This document shows positions 26,168-35,673 of a DNA stretch of 58,831 bases, in pieces. Every line of letters begins with the position of its first letter. Position 1 is the stretch's first letter. The translations under genes were made by a program, and so were the position numbers. Under the pieces are notes generated by a model that was not told the origin of the DNA, did no database searches, and worked only from the letters and a program-made list of their open reading frames with translations. This DNA comes from Calderihabitans maritimus (lineage in GTDB: Bacteria > Bacillota > KKC1 > Calderihabitantales > Calderihabitantaceae): assembly GCF_002207765.1 (NCBI RefSeq), contig NZ_BDGJ01000090.1, positions 4,988 to 63,818 of the forward strand, written 5' to 3'.

Positions 26168-28354
26168 TCAACTTTTTCTTGTTTCAGAAGAATACGAAGG
26201 AGTTACCCGTTTAACTTCCAGTACGTCCTTAATTTTCCTAACCTTTTGCATAACATACTCGAGATGCTCCAAACTCCTGATCTCAATCTTAAGATCCACG
26301 GTAGCCAGTTTGTTTTTCGTTGCCCGTGCATGTACGGCGTTGATGATGGTCTTAGTATCGGCTACAGCAGCCATAATGTCCATGGCTAAACGGGGACGAT
26401 CTATGGCTACCGCTTCGATTTGCACCTGATATACACCTTCCTCTTTTTCCGTGTCCCATTCTACTTCGATAATTCTTTCTTTTTCCTGATTTTGGTGATT
26501 TATCAAGTTGGGACAGTCGCTTCTGTGAACAGAAACACCCCGGCCCCGCGTAACATATCCTACAATACTGTCTCCCGGCAAAGGATTACAGCAACGGGAC
26601 AGACGTACCACTACATCTTCTATTCCCTTCACCCGTACTCCGTGGGAAGGCTTTCCATAGCCCTTCGTAGACTTCACCGCGGGAGCGGTGGTCTTCTCCT
26701 CCGTTCGGGCTATCCCCATATCCTCTCGAATCTTGGAAATTACCTGATAAGCGGTCAGGGCCCCATCTCCGACGGCTACATAAAGATCATCGACGGTAAA
26801 TATATTGAAACGCTTAGCTGCTGCCAGAAGCCTTTCATTTTTAAGCGTTTCAGCTACTTCCAGGCCCTGCTTTTTAGCTTCTTTCTCTAAAAGTTCCCGG
26901 CCCCGTTCCAGGTTTTCCTCGCGTTTCTCTTTGCGGAACCACTGGCGAATCTTGTTTTTGGCCTGGGAAGTTTGAACCAATGAGAGCCAGTCCCGGCTGG
27001 GCTTACTGCCTTTGGAAGTAAGTATCTCTACTATATCTCCTGTTTTCAGCTTATAATCAAGCGGCACAATGCGCCCGTTGACTCTGGCCCCTACACACTG
27101 GTGGCCTACGTCAGAATGAATGCGGTAGGCAAAATCCACGGGAACCGAGCCCGCCGGAAGTTCGATCACATCTCCTTTAGGAGTAAATACATAGACCCGG
27201 TCGGAAAACAAATCTATCTTCAGGGTTTCCATAAACTCCCTGGCATCGCGCATATCTCTCTGCCATTCTAAGAGTTGACGCAACCAGGTGAGTTTTTCTT
27301 CAAAGTCTTTATCCCCTTCCGTTTTTCCCTCTTTGTAGCGCCAGTGAGCAGCGATTCCGTATTCGGCCGTCCGGTGCATATCCCAGGTACGAATCTGAAT
27401 TTCAAAGGGCTCTCCCTCCGGTCCGATAACCGTAGTATGCAGGGATTGGTACATGTTAGGTTTGGGCATGGCAATGTAATCTTTAAAGCGACCGGGAATA
27501 GGCTTCCATAAAGCATGGATAATTCCCAGGGCACCGTAGCATTCTTTAACCGTGTTTACGATAATTCTTACGGCAATTAAATCGTAGATTTCCGAGAGTT
27601 CCTTTTGTTGTTTAACCATTTTATTGTAGATGCTGTAGAAATGCTTAGGACGACCTTGAATGTCTGCCTCGATGCCAGCCGCAGACAGCTTTTCGCGTAA
27701 AACTTCTATTACTTTATTAAGATATTGTTCCCTCTCCTGTCGCTTCCTAGCTATTTTTTCTACCAGGTCGTAATAGACCTCCGGCTCTAAAAACCTCAGG
27801 GCCAGATCTTCCAGTTCCCATTTGATCTTGAATATTCCCAACCGGTGAGCCAAAGGAGCAAAAATCTCCAGGGTCTCTTCAGCAATTTCTTTTTGCTTTT
27901 CGTCCGGCTGGTGTTTCAAAGTACGCATATTGTGTAACCGATCCGCCAGCTTAATAAGAATTACCCGGATGTCTTTAGCCATGGCCAAAAACATTTTCCG
28001 AAGATTCTCCACCTGCTGTTCTTCTTTGGAGTTAAATTCTATACGGCTTAGTTTAGTAACTCCATCCACCAGCAGGGCTATCTCGGAACCAAATTGACCC
28101 TCTAATTCCGGCAGAGTGATGGAAGTATCTTCTACGACATCATGTAGTAAGCCGGCGGCAATGGTTATCACGTCCAGCTTAAGCTCAACAAGAATACCGG
28201 CTACTTCCAACGGGTGGGTTATATATTCCTCTCCCGACCGTCTCTTCTGTCCTTTGTGGGCTTCAGCTGCATACCGGTAAGCTCTATCTATAAGCTCTAG
28301 ATCGGCTTTAGGATTGTACGATAATACTTTTGCTTTAAGACCCTCAATATCCAT
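26168..28354 (-). CDS. relA: (p)ppGpp synthetase/hydrolase, RelA/SpoT type
   Basis: About 728 residues: HD hydrolase (about 30-190, with LLHDVVEDTS), synthetase (about 215-370, with GRPKHFYSIYNKM and YQSLHTTVIGPEG), TGS domain (about 390-450, VYVFTPKGDVIELP), zinc-finger region with RCCNPLPGDSIVGYVTRGRGVSVHRSDC, and a C-terminal ACT domain. Both catalytic halves look intact, so it is a bifunctional Rel enzyme. The frame opens at 28399, but ATG 28354 has GAGGGTGG ahead and matches the family start. Confidence 0.96.
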   Translation of the reverse strand: MDIEGLKAKVLSYNPKADLELIDRAYRYAAEAHKGQKRRSGEEYITHPLEVAGILVELKLDVITIAAGLLHDVVEDTSITLPELEGQFGSEIALLVDGVTKLSRIEFNSKEEQQVENLRKMFLAMAKDIRVILIKLADRLHNMRTLKHQPDEKQKEIAEETLEIFAPLAHRLGIFKIKWELEDLALRFLEPEVYYDLVEKIARKRQEREQYLNKVIEVLREKLSAAGIEADIQGRPKHFYSIYNKMVKQQKELSEIYDLIAVRIIVNTVKECYGALGIIHALWKPIPGRFKDYIAMPKPNMYQSLHTTVIGPEGEPFEIQIRTWDMHRTAEYGIAAHWRYKEGKTEGDKDFEEKLTWLRQLLEWQRDMRDAREFMETLKIDLFSDRVYVFTPKGDVIELPAGSVPVDFAYRIHSDVGHQCVGARVNGRIVPLDYKLKTGDIVEILTSKGSKPSRDWLSLVQTSQAKNKIRQWFRKEKREENLERGRELLEKEAKKQGLEVAETLKNERLLAAAKRFNIFTVDDLYVAVGDGALTAYQVISKIREDMGIARTEEKTTAPAVKSTKGYGKPSHGVRVKGIEDVVVRLSRCCNPLPGDSIVGYVTRGRGVSVHRSDCPNLINHQNQEKERIIEVEWDTEKEEGVYQVQIEAVAIDRPRLAMDIMAAVADTKTIINAVHARATKNKLATVDLKIEIRSLEHLEYVMQKVRKIKDVLEVKRVTPSYSSETRKS

Positions 28355-28409
28355 AGGGCCCACCCTCTTCCTCAGTTGATCAAAAGTCGTGGCCCGCAAA
28401 TTAACTTTT

Positions 28410-28922
28410 TCAGTACTGGATTACGGAAATCACTTCATACTCTTTAAGGTTTTGCCGACCGGGCAAATAAGTTAACTCGATAAGGCAAACTACAGCGGAA
28501 ACAATACCTTGAGCCTTCTCCACCAGCCTAACAGTTGCTCCGATTGTTCCCCCGGTAGCCAATAGATCATCTACTACCAATACCTTCTGCCCCGGCTGAA
28601 TGGCGTCCTGGTGAATTTCCAACACATCAAAACCATATTCTAATTTATACTCCCCCTGTATGGTAGCAGCAGGCAGTTTTCCTTTTTTGCGCACCGGCAC
28701 GAAGCCAACACCCAGGCGGTAAGCAAGAGGGGCACCGATAACAAAGCCTCTGGCTTCCGGTCCCACAATTAAATCAAACTCCAAAGAAGAACATTTCGAA
28801 GCCATCTGGTCAATAGCATAGGCAAACGCTTTAGCATCCTTGAGTAAAGGAGTCACATCTTTAAATAAAATACCCGGCTGGGGAAAATCTGGAATTATTC
28901 GAATTTTCTCTTTTAAATTCAC
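28410..28922 (-). CDS. apt: Adenine phosphoribosyltransferase
   Basis: 170 residues from GTG 28922 (MNLKEKIRIIPDFPQPGI). The PRPP loop VLVVDDLLATGGTIGAT and the purine motif VGPEARGFVIGAPLAYRLG are conserved. It salvages adenine to AMP. The upstream part of the frame to 28976 is not part of the family and overlaps the recJ end. Length then equals the Bacillus enzyme. Confidence 0.94.
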   Translation of the reverse strand: MNLKEKIRIIPDFPQPGILFKDVTPLLKDAKAFAYAIDQMASKCSSLEFDLIVGPEARGFVIGAPLAYRLGVGFVPVRKKGKLPAATIQGEYKLEYGFDVLEIHQDAIQPGQKVLVVDDLLATGGTIGATVRLVEKAQGIVSAVVCLIELTYLPGRQNLKEYEVISVIQY

Positions 28923-28959
28923 TTTCTCCACCCTTTCTCCTAGATAAAAACTTTTTCGT

Positions 28960-31900
28960 TCAGTTCCGGGACTCAATCCACTGAAGCAACCGAGAAAAAG
29001 TTTCTTTCTCCCTGAGACCTTCTATATAACGCCAGCATCCCTCCAGATATTCTCTTTCCTTACCGGACGAAACCAAGGTAATCAACCGTTTTCCCCCTTC
29101 CTTCCTTTGACGCAACAGTTCCAGTTCTTCAAGAATAGCCAGTCCTGCCTCTACCGTATACACGCTGACTGGTGCACTGATCCTGCGGCGCAGAGCCCGC
29201 GCAATTTTACCCGGCGTCGTCTTAATCACGGAGCGACCGGCAGATTTCCTGAGTAATTGATACAAGGGAACCAGCACTTCACGCCCGGGGAAAAAGCTAT
29301 CCAGATAAAATTGATTCATCTTGAGATCCCGGTCATTGAACAGAAGATGTAGTTTAAATTTATGATTAGAAAATGGTGTGGCCCAAACCGGTTGTAAAAG
29401 GTCCCTAACCTGAAAAGGGCAGTGATAAAAAACTACATCATCCACCGTTCCCGCAGGTACAGGCAACGACTCCAGAGAAATTACCAGGATTGAAAGAAGG
29501 TGATGATGGAACTGTTCCCAAACCAGACGCTTCTGATGATAATTCATCCCGTTATGATAGAACATTATTGTTGAACCCAGTTGGGGGAATTGGGTTCTAA
29601 AATATTCAGCCAGTTGTACGGCTTGTTTAGCATGAAAAACACAAACCAAAAGACTTTTGTCTCTTTCCACCAGCCCTGCAATGTATCCCCTCTTATCGGA
29701 ACAGTCGCGGCTTTCGACAATTTTCCCTGAAAAATGAATGTTCTCCTCTCGCACTTCTTCAAAAACCTCATCTGTCACTTCTTCCGGAATCGGTTCTTCA
29801 CTTATAACCATACCTGCCTTCTGTAACAACTTTGTTTCTACCCAATCGAAAGCGAAAAGCACCAAGTTGCCGTTATTAAGAGGGAGTTTTTCCCAATACC
29901 TTTCCGCCACAGAGGAAGTAGTGACTACTACCAACGGTTGGGAGGGGACCAATTCATTCCAAAAATTCTCTATTTCCTGAGAACTAAATGAACTGTCCAC
30001 CTTTTTAACCATTATACCCAAACGCTGGAGGATTTGACCATATTGGCCACAAAACCTGCTCACCTGACTGCGCAGAGGAAAAACTACCAGGGTCGCGTCC
30101 TTCTCCCTGAGTGACCGGCCGCCTGCCGCTGCTGCCCCCAAGGTCAGGGCATGTCCCCAAGATTGGGTCAGATAAACTATTCTCCTCTTCTCCCAAAATT
30201 TATCCAAAACAAGCCGTTGAGTACTCGTCAAAGGAAGGAATAATGCTTCTTCTAGCCGGGATATCAAAATCTCTTTTTCTCCTGCTACCGGCAATACCGC
30301 TGGCTTTTCTTCTTCCGTCTCCTTCACATCCTTCAGCTGTAGTTGAAGACTACGGCGCCCGTTCCAGGTATTCAACCGCGGAATAAAGGCCAGGTCAACC
30401 TGTTCGGAGGTAGAAGCCAGTTCTTTCGCCCATTCCATGTCGAATCCTATGCTGTCCCATTCTTGATGCCCGCTTCTTAACTTTAATTTGACGTGTTCTC
30501 CATTCTTCCCTACTTCACGGCACTGAACAACCTTTATCCCGCGGCAGGCGAGTAAAGGTTCCGGGTTACCGGCACCAAACGGACTCAACAGGGAAATTTC
30601 TCTCGCCAGTTGGCAATCGACTTGCGGTAGTAATACTTCTGCCTCCACGTGGAGCAGAGGCTTTAATTTGTCTTCAGGCAATATTTCCCGGGCTATATGG
30701 TTGAGGTGCTGGCGAAACTCCAGGATTTTTTCCTTCTTGATAGTTAGCCCGGCGGCTTGCTCGTGACCCCCGTATGATTCCAAGTAATGACTGCAGCGAG
30801 ATAACGCTTCATAAATATGGAAACCGGGAATACTGCGAGCCGACCCTTTTCCTATTTCTCCCTCTAGAGCCACCAGAACCACCGGACGATAGTACTGCTC
30901 CACCAAACGGGAGGCTACAATTCCGATAACACCGGAATGCCACAAAGGTGAAGCCAATACGATGGCCAATTCGTTTTCCAGATCAACTTCCCTTTCAACC
31001 ATACGCCGGGCATGTTCCAGAATCTGAACTTCCACTGTCTGTCTTTCCTGGTTCCGCCGGTTTAGTAAATTGGCCAACTCCCATGCCCGGTGGGGGGATT
31101 CAGTGGTTAAAAGTTCTACCGCTGAAGCCGCATTTCCCAGGCGACCTACTGCATTAATACGGGGTGCCAGAATAAAGGCTACCTGGGCAGGTTCGATCTC
31201 TTCCGATCTCAGGTGGGATATTTCCATAAGAGCTTTGAGTCCTACTCGCTTCGTCCTGCTCAATTCCTGCAAACCGTTCTTCACCAGTATTCTATTCTCT
31301 CCCACCAGCGGCACTACATCGGCGATGGTCCCTAAGGTTACCAAATCAAGTTGATCCCCGGCAAAAATACCGTTAACGCGAGACAGTTTAAGCTCTTCGG
31401 CCAGGGCTTGAGCAAGTTTAAACGCCACTCCCACACCGGCAAAAGGGAATAAACTTTCCTCCAAATGGGGATTAATCAACGCAAACGCTTCCGGTAGATC
31501 GGAAGGCGGTTCGTGATGATCGGTAATAATCACCTCTAAACCCAGCCGGTGCGCGTGTTGAACTTCTTGCCGGGAACTTATTCCGCAATCTACGGTGATT
31601 ACCAGTTTATAACCTTTATCCGCTGCCCGGGACAAGGCTTCAGTATTAAGGCCGTACCCTTCCTCCAAACGGTTGGGAATATAGTAATCGGCCTCTATCC
31701 CGCCCTGTCGCAAAATGTCCAGCAGTAAAGCAGTACTGCAAATGCCGTCTGCATCATAATCCCCATAAATCAGAATTTTTTCACCCTTTGACCCGGCTTC
31801 CAGTATCCTGGAAACTGCTTCCCGCACTCCTTTCATCTGCCAGGGGTCAGATAATCGTTCTAAAGGAGTTTCCAAAAATTCCTTTGCTTCTTCTACCGTC

Positions 31901-32025
31901 CGGACACCACGGTTAATGAGTATCTGGGCCGTTATCGGAGAAAGACCTAATTCCCGGACTAAAATCCTTTGCTTGAGGGGATCCGGTTGTTGAATGATAT
32001 GCCAGACTTTAGATGTTGCCCTCAT
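28960..32025 (-). CDS. recJ: RecJ exonuclease with a large helicase-like C-terminal extension
   Basis: 1021 residues against roughly 560-790 for most RecJ. The DHH core has KILIYGDYDADGICSTALL (about 80) and VIITDHHEPPSDLP (about 165); DHHA1 carries GGHEQAAGLTI (about 405), and an OB domain follows to about 580. Residues about 590-1020 look like an SF2 helicase pair of lobes whose motifs are worn: no GxGKT loop and FAFDWVE in place of DExH. It should degrade single-stranded DNA 5' to 3'. SD GGAGG precedes ATG 32025. It lies between a LapA protein and apt, as in Bacillus. Confidence 0.93.
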   Translation of the reverse strand: MRATSKVWHIIQQPDPLKQRILVRELGLSPITAQILINRGVRTVEEAKEFLETPLERLSDPWQMKGVREAVSRILEAGSKGEKILIYGDYDADGICSTALLLDILRQGGIEADYYIPNRLEEGYGLNTEALSRAADKGYKLVITVDCGISSRQEVQHAHRLGLEVIITDHHEPPSDLPEAFALINPHLEESLFPFAGVGVAFKLAQALAEELKLSRVNGIFAGDQLDLVTLGTIADVVPLVGENRILVKNGLQELSRTKRVGLKALMEISHLRSEEIEPAQVAFILAPRINAVGRLGNAASAVELLTTESPHRAWELANLLNRRNQERQTVEVQILEHARRMVEREVDLENELAIVLASPLWHSGVIGIVASRLVEQYYRPVVLVALEGEIGKGSARSIPGFHIYEALSRCSHYLESYGGHEQAAGLTIKKEKILEFRQHLNHIAREILPEDKLKPLLHVEAEVLLPQVDCQLAREISLLSPFGAGNPEPLLACRGIKVVQCREVGKNGEHVKLKLRSGHQEWDSIGFDMEWAKELASTSEQVDLAFIPRLNTWNGRRSLQLQLKDVKETEEEKPAVLPVAGEKEILISRLEEALFLPLTSTQRLVLDKFWEKRRIVYLTQSWGHALTLGAAAAGGRSLREKDATLVVFPLRSQVSRFCGQYGQILQRLGIMVKKVDSSFSSQEIENFWNELVPSQPLVVVTTSSVAERYWEKLPLNNGNLVLFAFDWVETKLLQKAGMVISEEPIPEEVTDEVFEEVREENIHFSGKIVESRDCSDKRGYIAGLVERDKSLLVCVFHAKQAVQLAEYFRTQFPQLGSTIMFYHNGMNYHQKRLVWEQFHHHLLSILVISLESLPVPAGTVDDVVFYHCPFQVRDLLQPVWATPFSNHKFKLHLLFNDRDLKMNQFYLDSFFPGREVLVPLYQLLRKSAGRSVIKTTPGKIARALRRRISAPVSVYTVEAGLAILEELELLRQRKEGGKRLITLVSSGKEREYLEGCWRYIEGLREKETFSRLLQWIESRN

Positions 32026-32050
32026 CGTTATCCTCCATGGCCTTAACCTG

Positions 32051-32347
32051 CTACCCGCCAGCGCTCTGCTGAAGTTCTTCCGCCAGCTTTTCCAGTTGTT
32101 CCTGGAGTCTTTTGTTCTCTCTTTGCATCTCTTTTAGTTTTCGAAAATTTTTTATTTGTTTTATGGTACTAATAAAAGCCATCATGACCGCCCCCAGTGC
32201 TGCCGAACCCAGTATAATCAAAACCAGCGAAATATCTTTAAATTCCCAGGTCAAAAACCGTATGGAAACAGTCTGAGCATTTTGTACCGCGAAAACGGCT
32301 ACCACCAGGGCAAAAATAAACACGCCCACCAAATAAACCTGCACCAT
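32051..32347 (-). CDS. LapA/DUF1049 membrane protein
   Basis: 98 residues. Two hydrophobic segments (about 5-22 and 40-62) flank FAVQNAQTVSIRFLTWEFKD, the hallmark of LapA-like proteins, and a basic coiled coil (LKEMQRENKRLQEQLEKLAEE) closes the chain. It corresponds to yrvD next to recJ in Bacillus. Role unknown; relatives help assemble envelope lipopolysaccharide or stabilise membrane proteins in other bacteria. Confidence 0.85.
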   Translation of the reverse strand: MVQVYLVGVFIFALVVAVFAVQNAQTVSIRFLTWEFKDISLVLIILGSAALGAVMMAFISTIKQIKNFRKLKEMQRENKRLQEQLEKLAEELQQSAGG

Positions 32348-32415
32348 CTCACCCCCGGCAAAATTTATTACTCTTAAAATTCTGCCAGAGCCTTAAAATT
32401 CCTGCTCCAGCCACT

Positions 32416-33312
32416 TCAACCTAACTTTCGGCAGTCTGAACATTGCGTACAAGTATCATCACACGGTTCTGCATGGATCAGCACCTGCGTTCCCGGATAC
32501 CGAGCTTTAATATCCGCTTCAATCTGGCTGCATAATGCGTGCACTTCAGCCACCGGTCTTCCTTTGGGAAATACCAGATGCAGGTCAACGTGCCTTTCCG
32601 CCCCGGCCTTACGGGTCCGCAATTTGTGGAATTCAATGAAATGTTCGGCATGCCCTTCAATAATGCCCACTATAGCCTTCTCCTCTTCTTCGGGAAGCCT
32701 GACATCCAATAAAGGCAAGCACGCCTCCCTGGTTAATCTTACAGCTTCTTTTATAATTAATAGAGCTACAGCCAAAGCCAGCAGAGGGTCCAGCCAGGGC
32801 CAACCGGTATATTTTATGCCCACAAATCCCAGTAGAACGCCGGCAGAGGTATATACGTCAGTTCTTAAGTGAAGAGCATCGGCCTCCAGGGCGACGGAAT
32901 CGGTTTCTCGAGCAGTTTGGAATAGTTTTTGTGATACAATCCAGTTGACCGAGGCGGATATGAGCATGATGATTATTCCTAAACGGACATCAGCAATGGG
33001 AGTAGGATGAAGGAGTTTTTTAATCGCTTCAAAAATTATCCAGATAGCCGCTAAAACGATTAATATAGCCTCAATAGTTCCCGACAAATTTTCAATCTTC
33101 CCATGACCGAACTGGTGTAAATCATCGGCCGGTTTACTTGCTTCCCGTACCGAGAAATAGGCAATTCCGGAAGCAAGAAGGTCCAGGCCGGAGTGGATGG
33201 CTTCTGAAATTATACTGACCGAATTAATGCTTAGGCCAGTGATGAGCTTGAAAAGTACTAGAATGGAGTTGGAAACGATTGATAGCTTCGCGGCTGCAAG
33301 TTTATCAACCAT
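32416..33312 (-). CDS. Cation diffusion facilitator (zinc/iron/manganese exporter)
   Basis: 298 residues with about six membrane helices. The transport site is HSGLD in the second helix (HxxxD) and HLRTD in the fifth. A cytoplasmic metal domain follows with HVDLHLVFPKG. The tail EPCDDTCTQCSDCRKLG has four cysteines in CxxxCxxCxxC spacing, an unusual metal-binding end. ATG 33312 has GAGGGG ahead. The substrate metal cannot be fixed from sequence. It sits alone after the secF terminator. Confidence 0.9.
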   Translation of the reverse strand: MVDKLAAAKLSIVSNSILVLFKLITGLSINSVSIISEAIHSGLDLLASGIAYFSVREASKPADDLHQFGHGKIENLSGTIEAILIVLAAIWIIFEAIKKLLHPTPIADVRLGIIIMLISASVNWIVSQKLFQTARETDSVALEADALHLRTDVYTSAGVLLGFVGIKYTGWPWLDPLLALAVALLIIKEAVRLTREACLPLLDVRLPEEEEKAIVGIIEGHAEHFIEFHKLRTRKAGAERHVDLHLVFPKGRPVAEVHALCSQIEADIKARYPGTQVLIHAEPCDDTCTQCSDCRKLG

Positions 33313-33347
33313 GATTAAAACCCCTCTGTATTATATTGAAAACAATT

Positions 33348-33384
33348 AAAAAGTGGAACTTCTCTCGGGCAGGAGAAGTTCCAC
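33348..33384 (-). terminator. Terminator of the secDF operon
   Basis: A 12-bp perfect stem (33353-33364 with 33373-33384) with an eight-base loop and five T residues after it on the minus strand, between secF and the CDF gene. Confidence 0.92.
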
Positions 33385-33464
33385 AAAAGACTTCGGTTTA
33401 TAAACATGGTAACATATTAGTACTCCGGCGTAAAGACATAGAACATAAGTGACAATTAATGGAG

Positions 33465-34334
33465 CTAAGTTCTTTGAGCCAGTTTCCTGCCTCTTACAAA
33501 ATTTCGCAGGTCAATCCAAAGAGGGCTGGCGGTGAAAATCGAAGAGTAAGTTCCCGCAATAGTACCGATCAACAGCGCCAGAGCAAAAACTTTAGTAGTT
33601 TCTCCCCCCAGAAACAGAAGAGCCAGCAACGCAAAGATAACAGTGAGGGAAGTGTTGATGGACCGGGTCAGGTTTTGAGCTATACTGCGGTTGACCAGTT
33701 CTTCGAGACTTTCCTTTCGTTTCATTTTTAAGTTTTCCCGGATACGGTCGAAGATGACAATAGTATCGTTAATCGAATAACCAATGATGGTTAGGATAGC
33801 AGCTACAAAAGCCCCATCCACTTGAATTTGAAAAAGGGAAAAAATACCTAGGGTGACAAAAACGTCATGGAGCAAGGCTACAATGGCCGCAATTCCAAAA
33901 AGAAATTCGAACCGGAAACTGATATAAATGACTATCAGTAGGGACGCTATCACCAAAGCGTAGATGGCATTAGTGGTCAATTCCCGCCCGATGACGGCAC
34001 CCACTTTTTCATTTCGCAGCACTTCTATAGAACCAAACCGTTCTTCTAAGGCCTTCAAAATCTTGTCATTCTTCTCTTCAGTCAGTTCTACTGTCCGCAC
34101 GATAAACTGATTTCCTTCTGCCGCCTGGATAGAACTGTCCTCCAGGCCAAACTTTGCAAATACCTCCCGCACTTCACTGATTTTGACATCCTTTTCGAAG
34201 CGAATGTGCAAAAGGTTGCCTCCCGTAAAATCAATCCCAAAATTCAAGCTCTGTACAAACAACGATATTAGACCGGGAATAATGACTGCCAGGGATAAAA
34301 GGTACCATAATTTGCGTCTGCCTACAAAATTCAT
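33465..34334 (-). CDS. secF: Protein translocase subunit SecF
   Basis: About 289 residues and six membrane helices. LNFGIDFTGGNLLHIRF (about 27-43), the RND-type periplasmic loop and GYSINDTIVIFDRIREN (about 188-204) are classic. With SecD it pulls exported proteins outward using the proton or sodium gradient. ATG 34334 has AGGGGTG upstream. The C-terminus is followed by the operon terminator. Confidence 0.96.
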   Translation of the reverse strand: MNFVGRRKLWYLLSLAVIIPGLISLFVQSLNFGIDFTGGNLLHIRFEKDVKISEVREVFAKFGLEDSSIQAAEGNQFIVRTVELTEEKNDKILKALEERFGSIEVLRNEKVGAVIGRELTTNAIYALVIASLLIVIYISFRFEFLFGIAAIVALLHDVFVTLGIFSLFQIQVDGAFVAAILTIIGYSINDTIVIFDRIRENLKMKRKESLEELVNRSIAQNLTRSINTSLTVIFALLALLFLGGETTKVFALALLIGTIAGTYSSIFTASPLWIDLRNFVRGRKLAQRT

Positions 34335-34346
34335 TTTTCTCACCCC

Positions 34347-35579
34347 TTAAGCCCCATATAGCCACTTATGACGGACCAGATTGGTTTCAGCAATATTGCG
34401 CAGCATAAAACGGGTAAAAGTAATAGCCGTAAACATGCTGGCCAGAATACCTAAACTCAAGGTTACGGCAAACCCTCTTATAGGACCGCTGCCAAAGTGG
34501 TACAGGATGACTGCCGCAATTAAGGTGGTGACGTTAGCATCAAAAATAGTCCAGAAGGCCCTTCGGAAACCGGACTCGATAGAAGCTCGCAAGGTCTTAC
34601 CGTTCCTCAACTCTTCCTTAATTCGTTCGAAAATAATGATGTTGGCGTCTACAGCCATTCCCACCGAAAGAATTAATCCTGCTATTCCAGGCAGAGTTAG
34701 TACGGCCTTCAGAAGAACCATAACTCCCATTACGATGATTCCGTACAGTATTAAAGAAAAGTCAGCCACCAGTCCCGGGATACGGTAGTACAGTAACATA
34801 AATAACATAATGGCGGCTATGCCGTAAAGTCCGGCCGCTTTACTTTTCTCTAAAGAATCCTTCCCCAAGGTGGGGCCTACCGTTCTTTTCTCTATAATCT
34901 CCACCTTGACCGGCAGGGCTCCCCCTCTTAATAGAGCAGCAATTTTTGCCGCCTCGTCAAAAGATCTATTTCCGGTGATAACTGCTTTTCCGGACGGAAT
35001 GGGCTCCCTTACTTCCGGGTTAGTCAACAACTCTCCGTCCAGGTAAATTCCTATCCGCCGGCGGGGATCATTTTCCGGGTATTGTTGAGACAATCGAGCA
35101 GTTACTTCTGCAAACTTCTTTGTTCCTTCGGCCTTAAATTCCAGAGCAATTTCCGGCTCGTTGGTATTAGGGTCAGTAACAGCTTTAGCATCTTTCAAGT
35201 CCTTCCCGGTCAGAATTGTTTCTCCGTCCGCCGTCTTAAATTCCAGAAATGCTGTCTTGCCTATGACCTTCACCGCTTCTTCGGGATTATCTACTCCGGC
35301 AATTTCTATTATCAGTCGGTCTCTTCCTTCCCGCTGGATAACCGGTTCGCTGAGGCCCAGTTCGTCAACTCTCTGCCGCATAACAGCCTTCAACTGGACC
35401 ATGTCGGCGTCTTCCACCGGATTCTCAGGAGTATCTAGCGCCTGCAGCCGAACATGAACGCCGCCCTGCAGGTCCAAACCTAAATTTAAGTTATTTTTTA
35501 TAGGAGTATAACTGGCTACTGCCACTGCTATAACAGCCACTATGATTAGAGTAACCTGGAAAAACTTTCCCCAGTTCAT
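34347..35579 (-). CDS. secD: Protein translocase subunit SecD
   Basis: About 410 residues. After the first helix, NLNLGLDLQGGVHVRLQA opens the large extracytoplasmic P1 domain (about 45-225); the channel part contains LSVGMAVDANIIIFERIKEEL (about 305-325). It acts with SecF and YajC. The open frame extends to 35633, but ATG 35579 has GGGGGAG 7 bases before it. SecD and SecF are separate genes here, 12 bases apart. Confidence 0.96.
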   Translation of the reverse strand: MNWGKFFQVTLIIVAVIAVAVASYTPIKNNLNLGLDLQGGVHVRLQALDTPENPVEDADMVQLKAVMRQRVDELGLSEPVIQREGRDRLIIEIAGVDNPEEAVKVIGKTAFLEFKTADGETILTGKDLKDAKAVTDPNTNEPEIALEFKAEGTKKFAEVTARLSQQYPENDPRRRIGIYLDGELLTNPEVREPIPSGKAVITGNRSFDEAAKIAALLRGGALPVKVEIIEKRTVGPTLGKDSLEKSKAAGLYGIAAIMLFMLLYYRIPGLVADFSLILYGIIVMGVMVLLKAVLTLPGIAGLILSVGMAVDANIIIFERIKEELRNGKTLRASIESGFRRAFWTIFDANVTTLIAAVILYHFGSGPIRGFAVTLSLGILASMFTAITFTRFMLRNIAETNLVRHKWLYGA

Positions 35580-35673
35580 CCAGCTTCTCCCCCTTCTTTC
35601 TTGTGAATAGTTGACTTTCGCATACCTGCCCATTAATATCTCCGGATAAGCCTTGTCAATTGTATAATAATAC

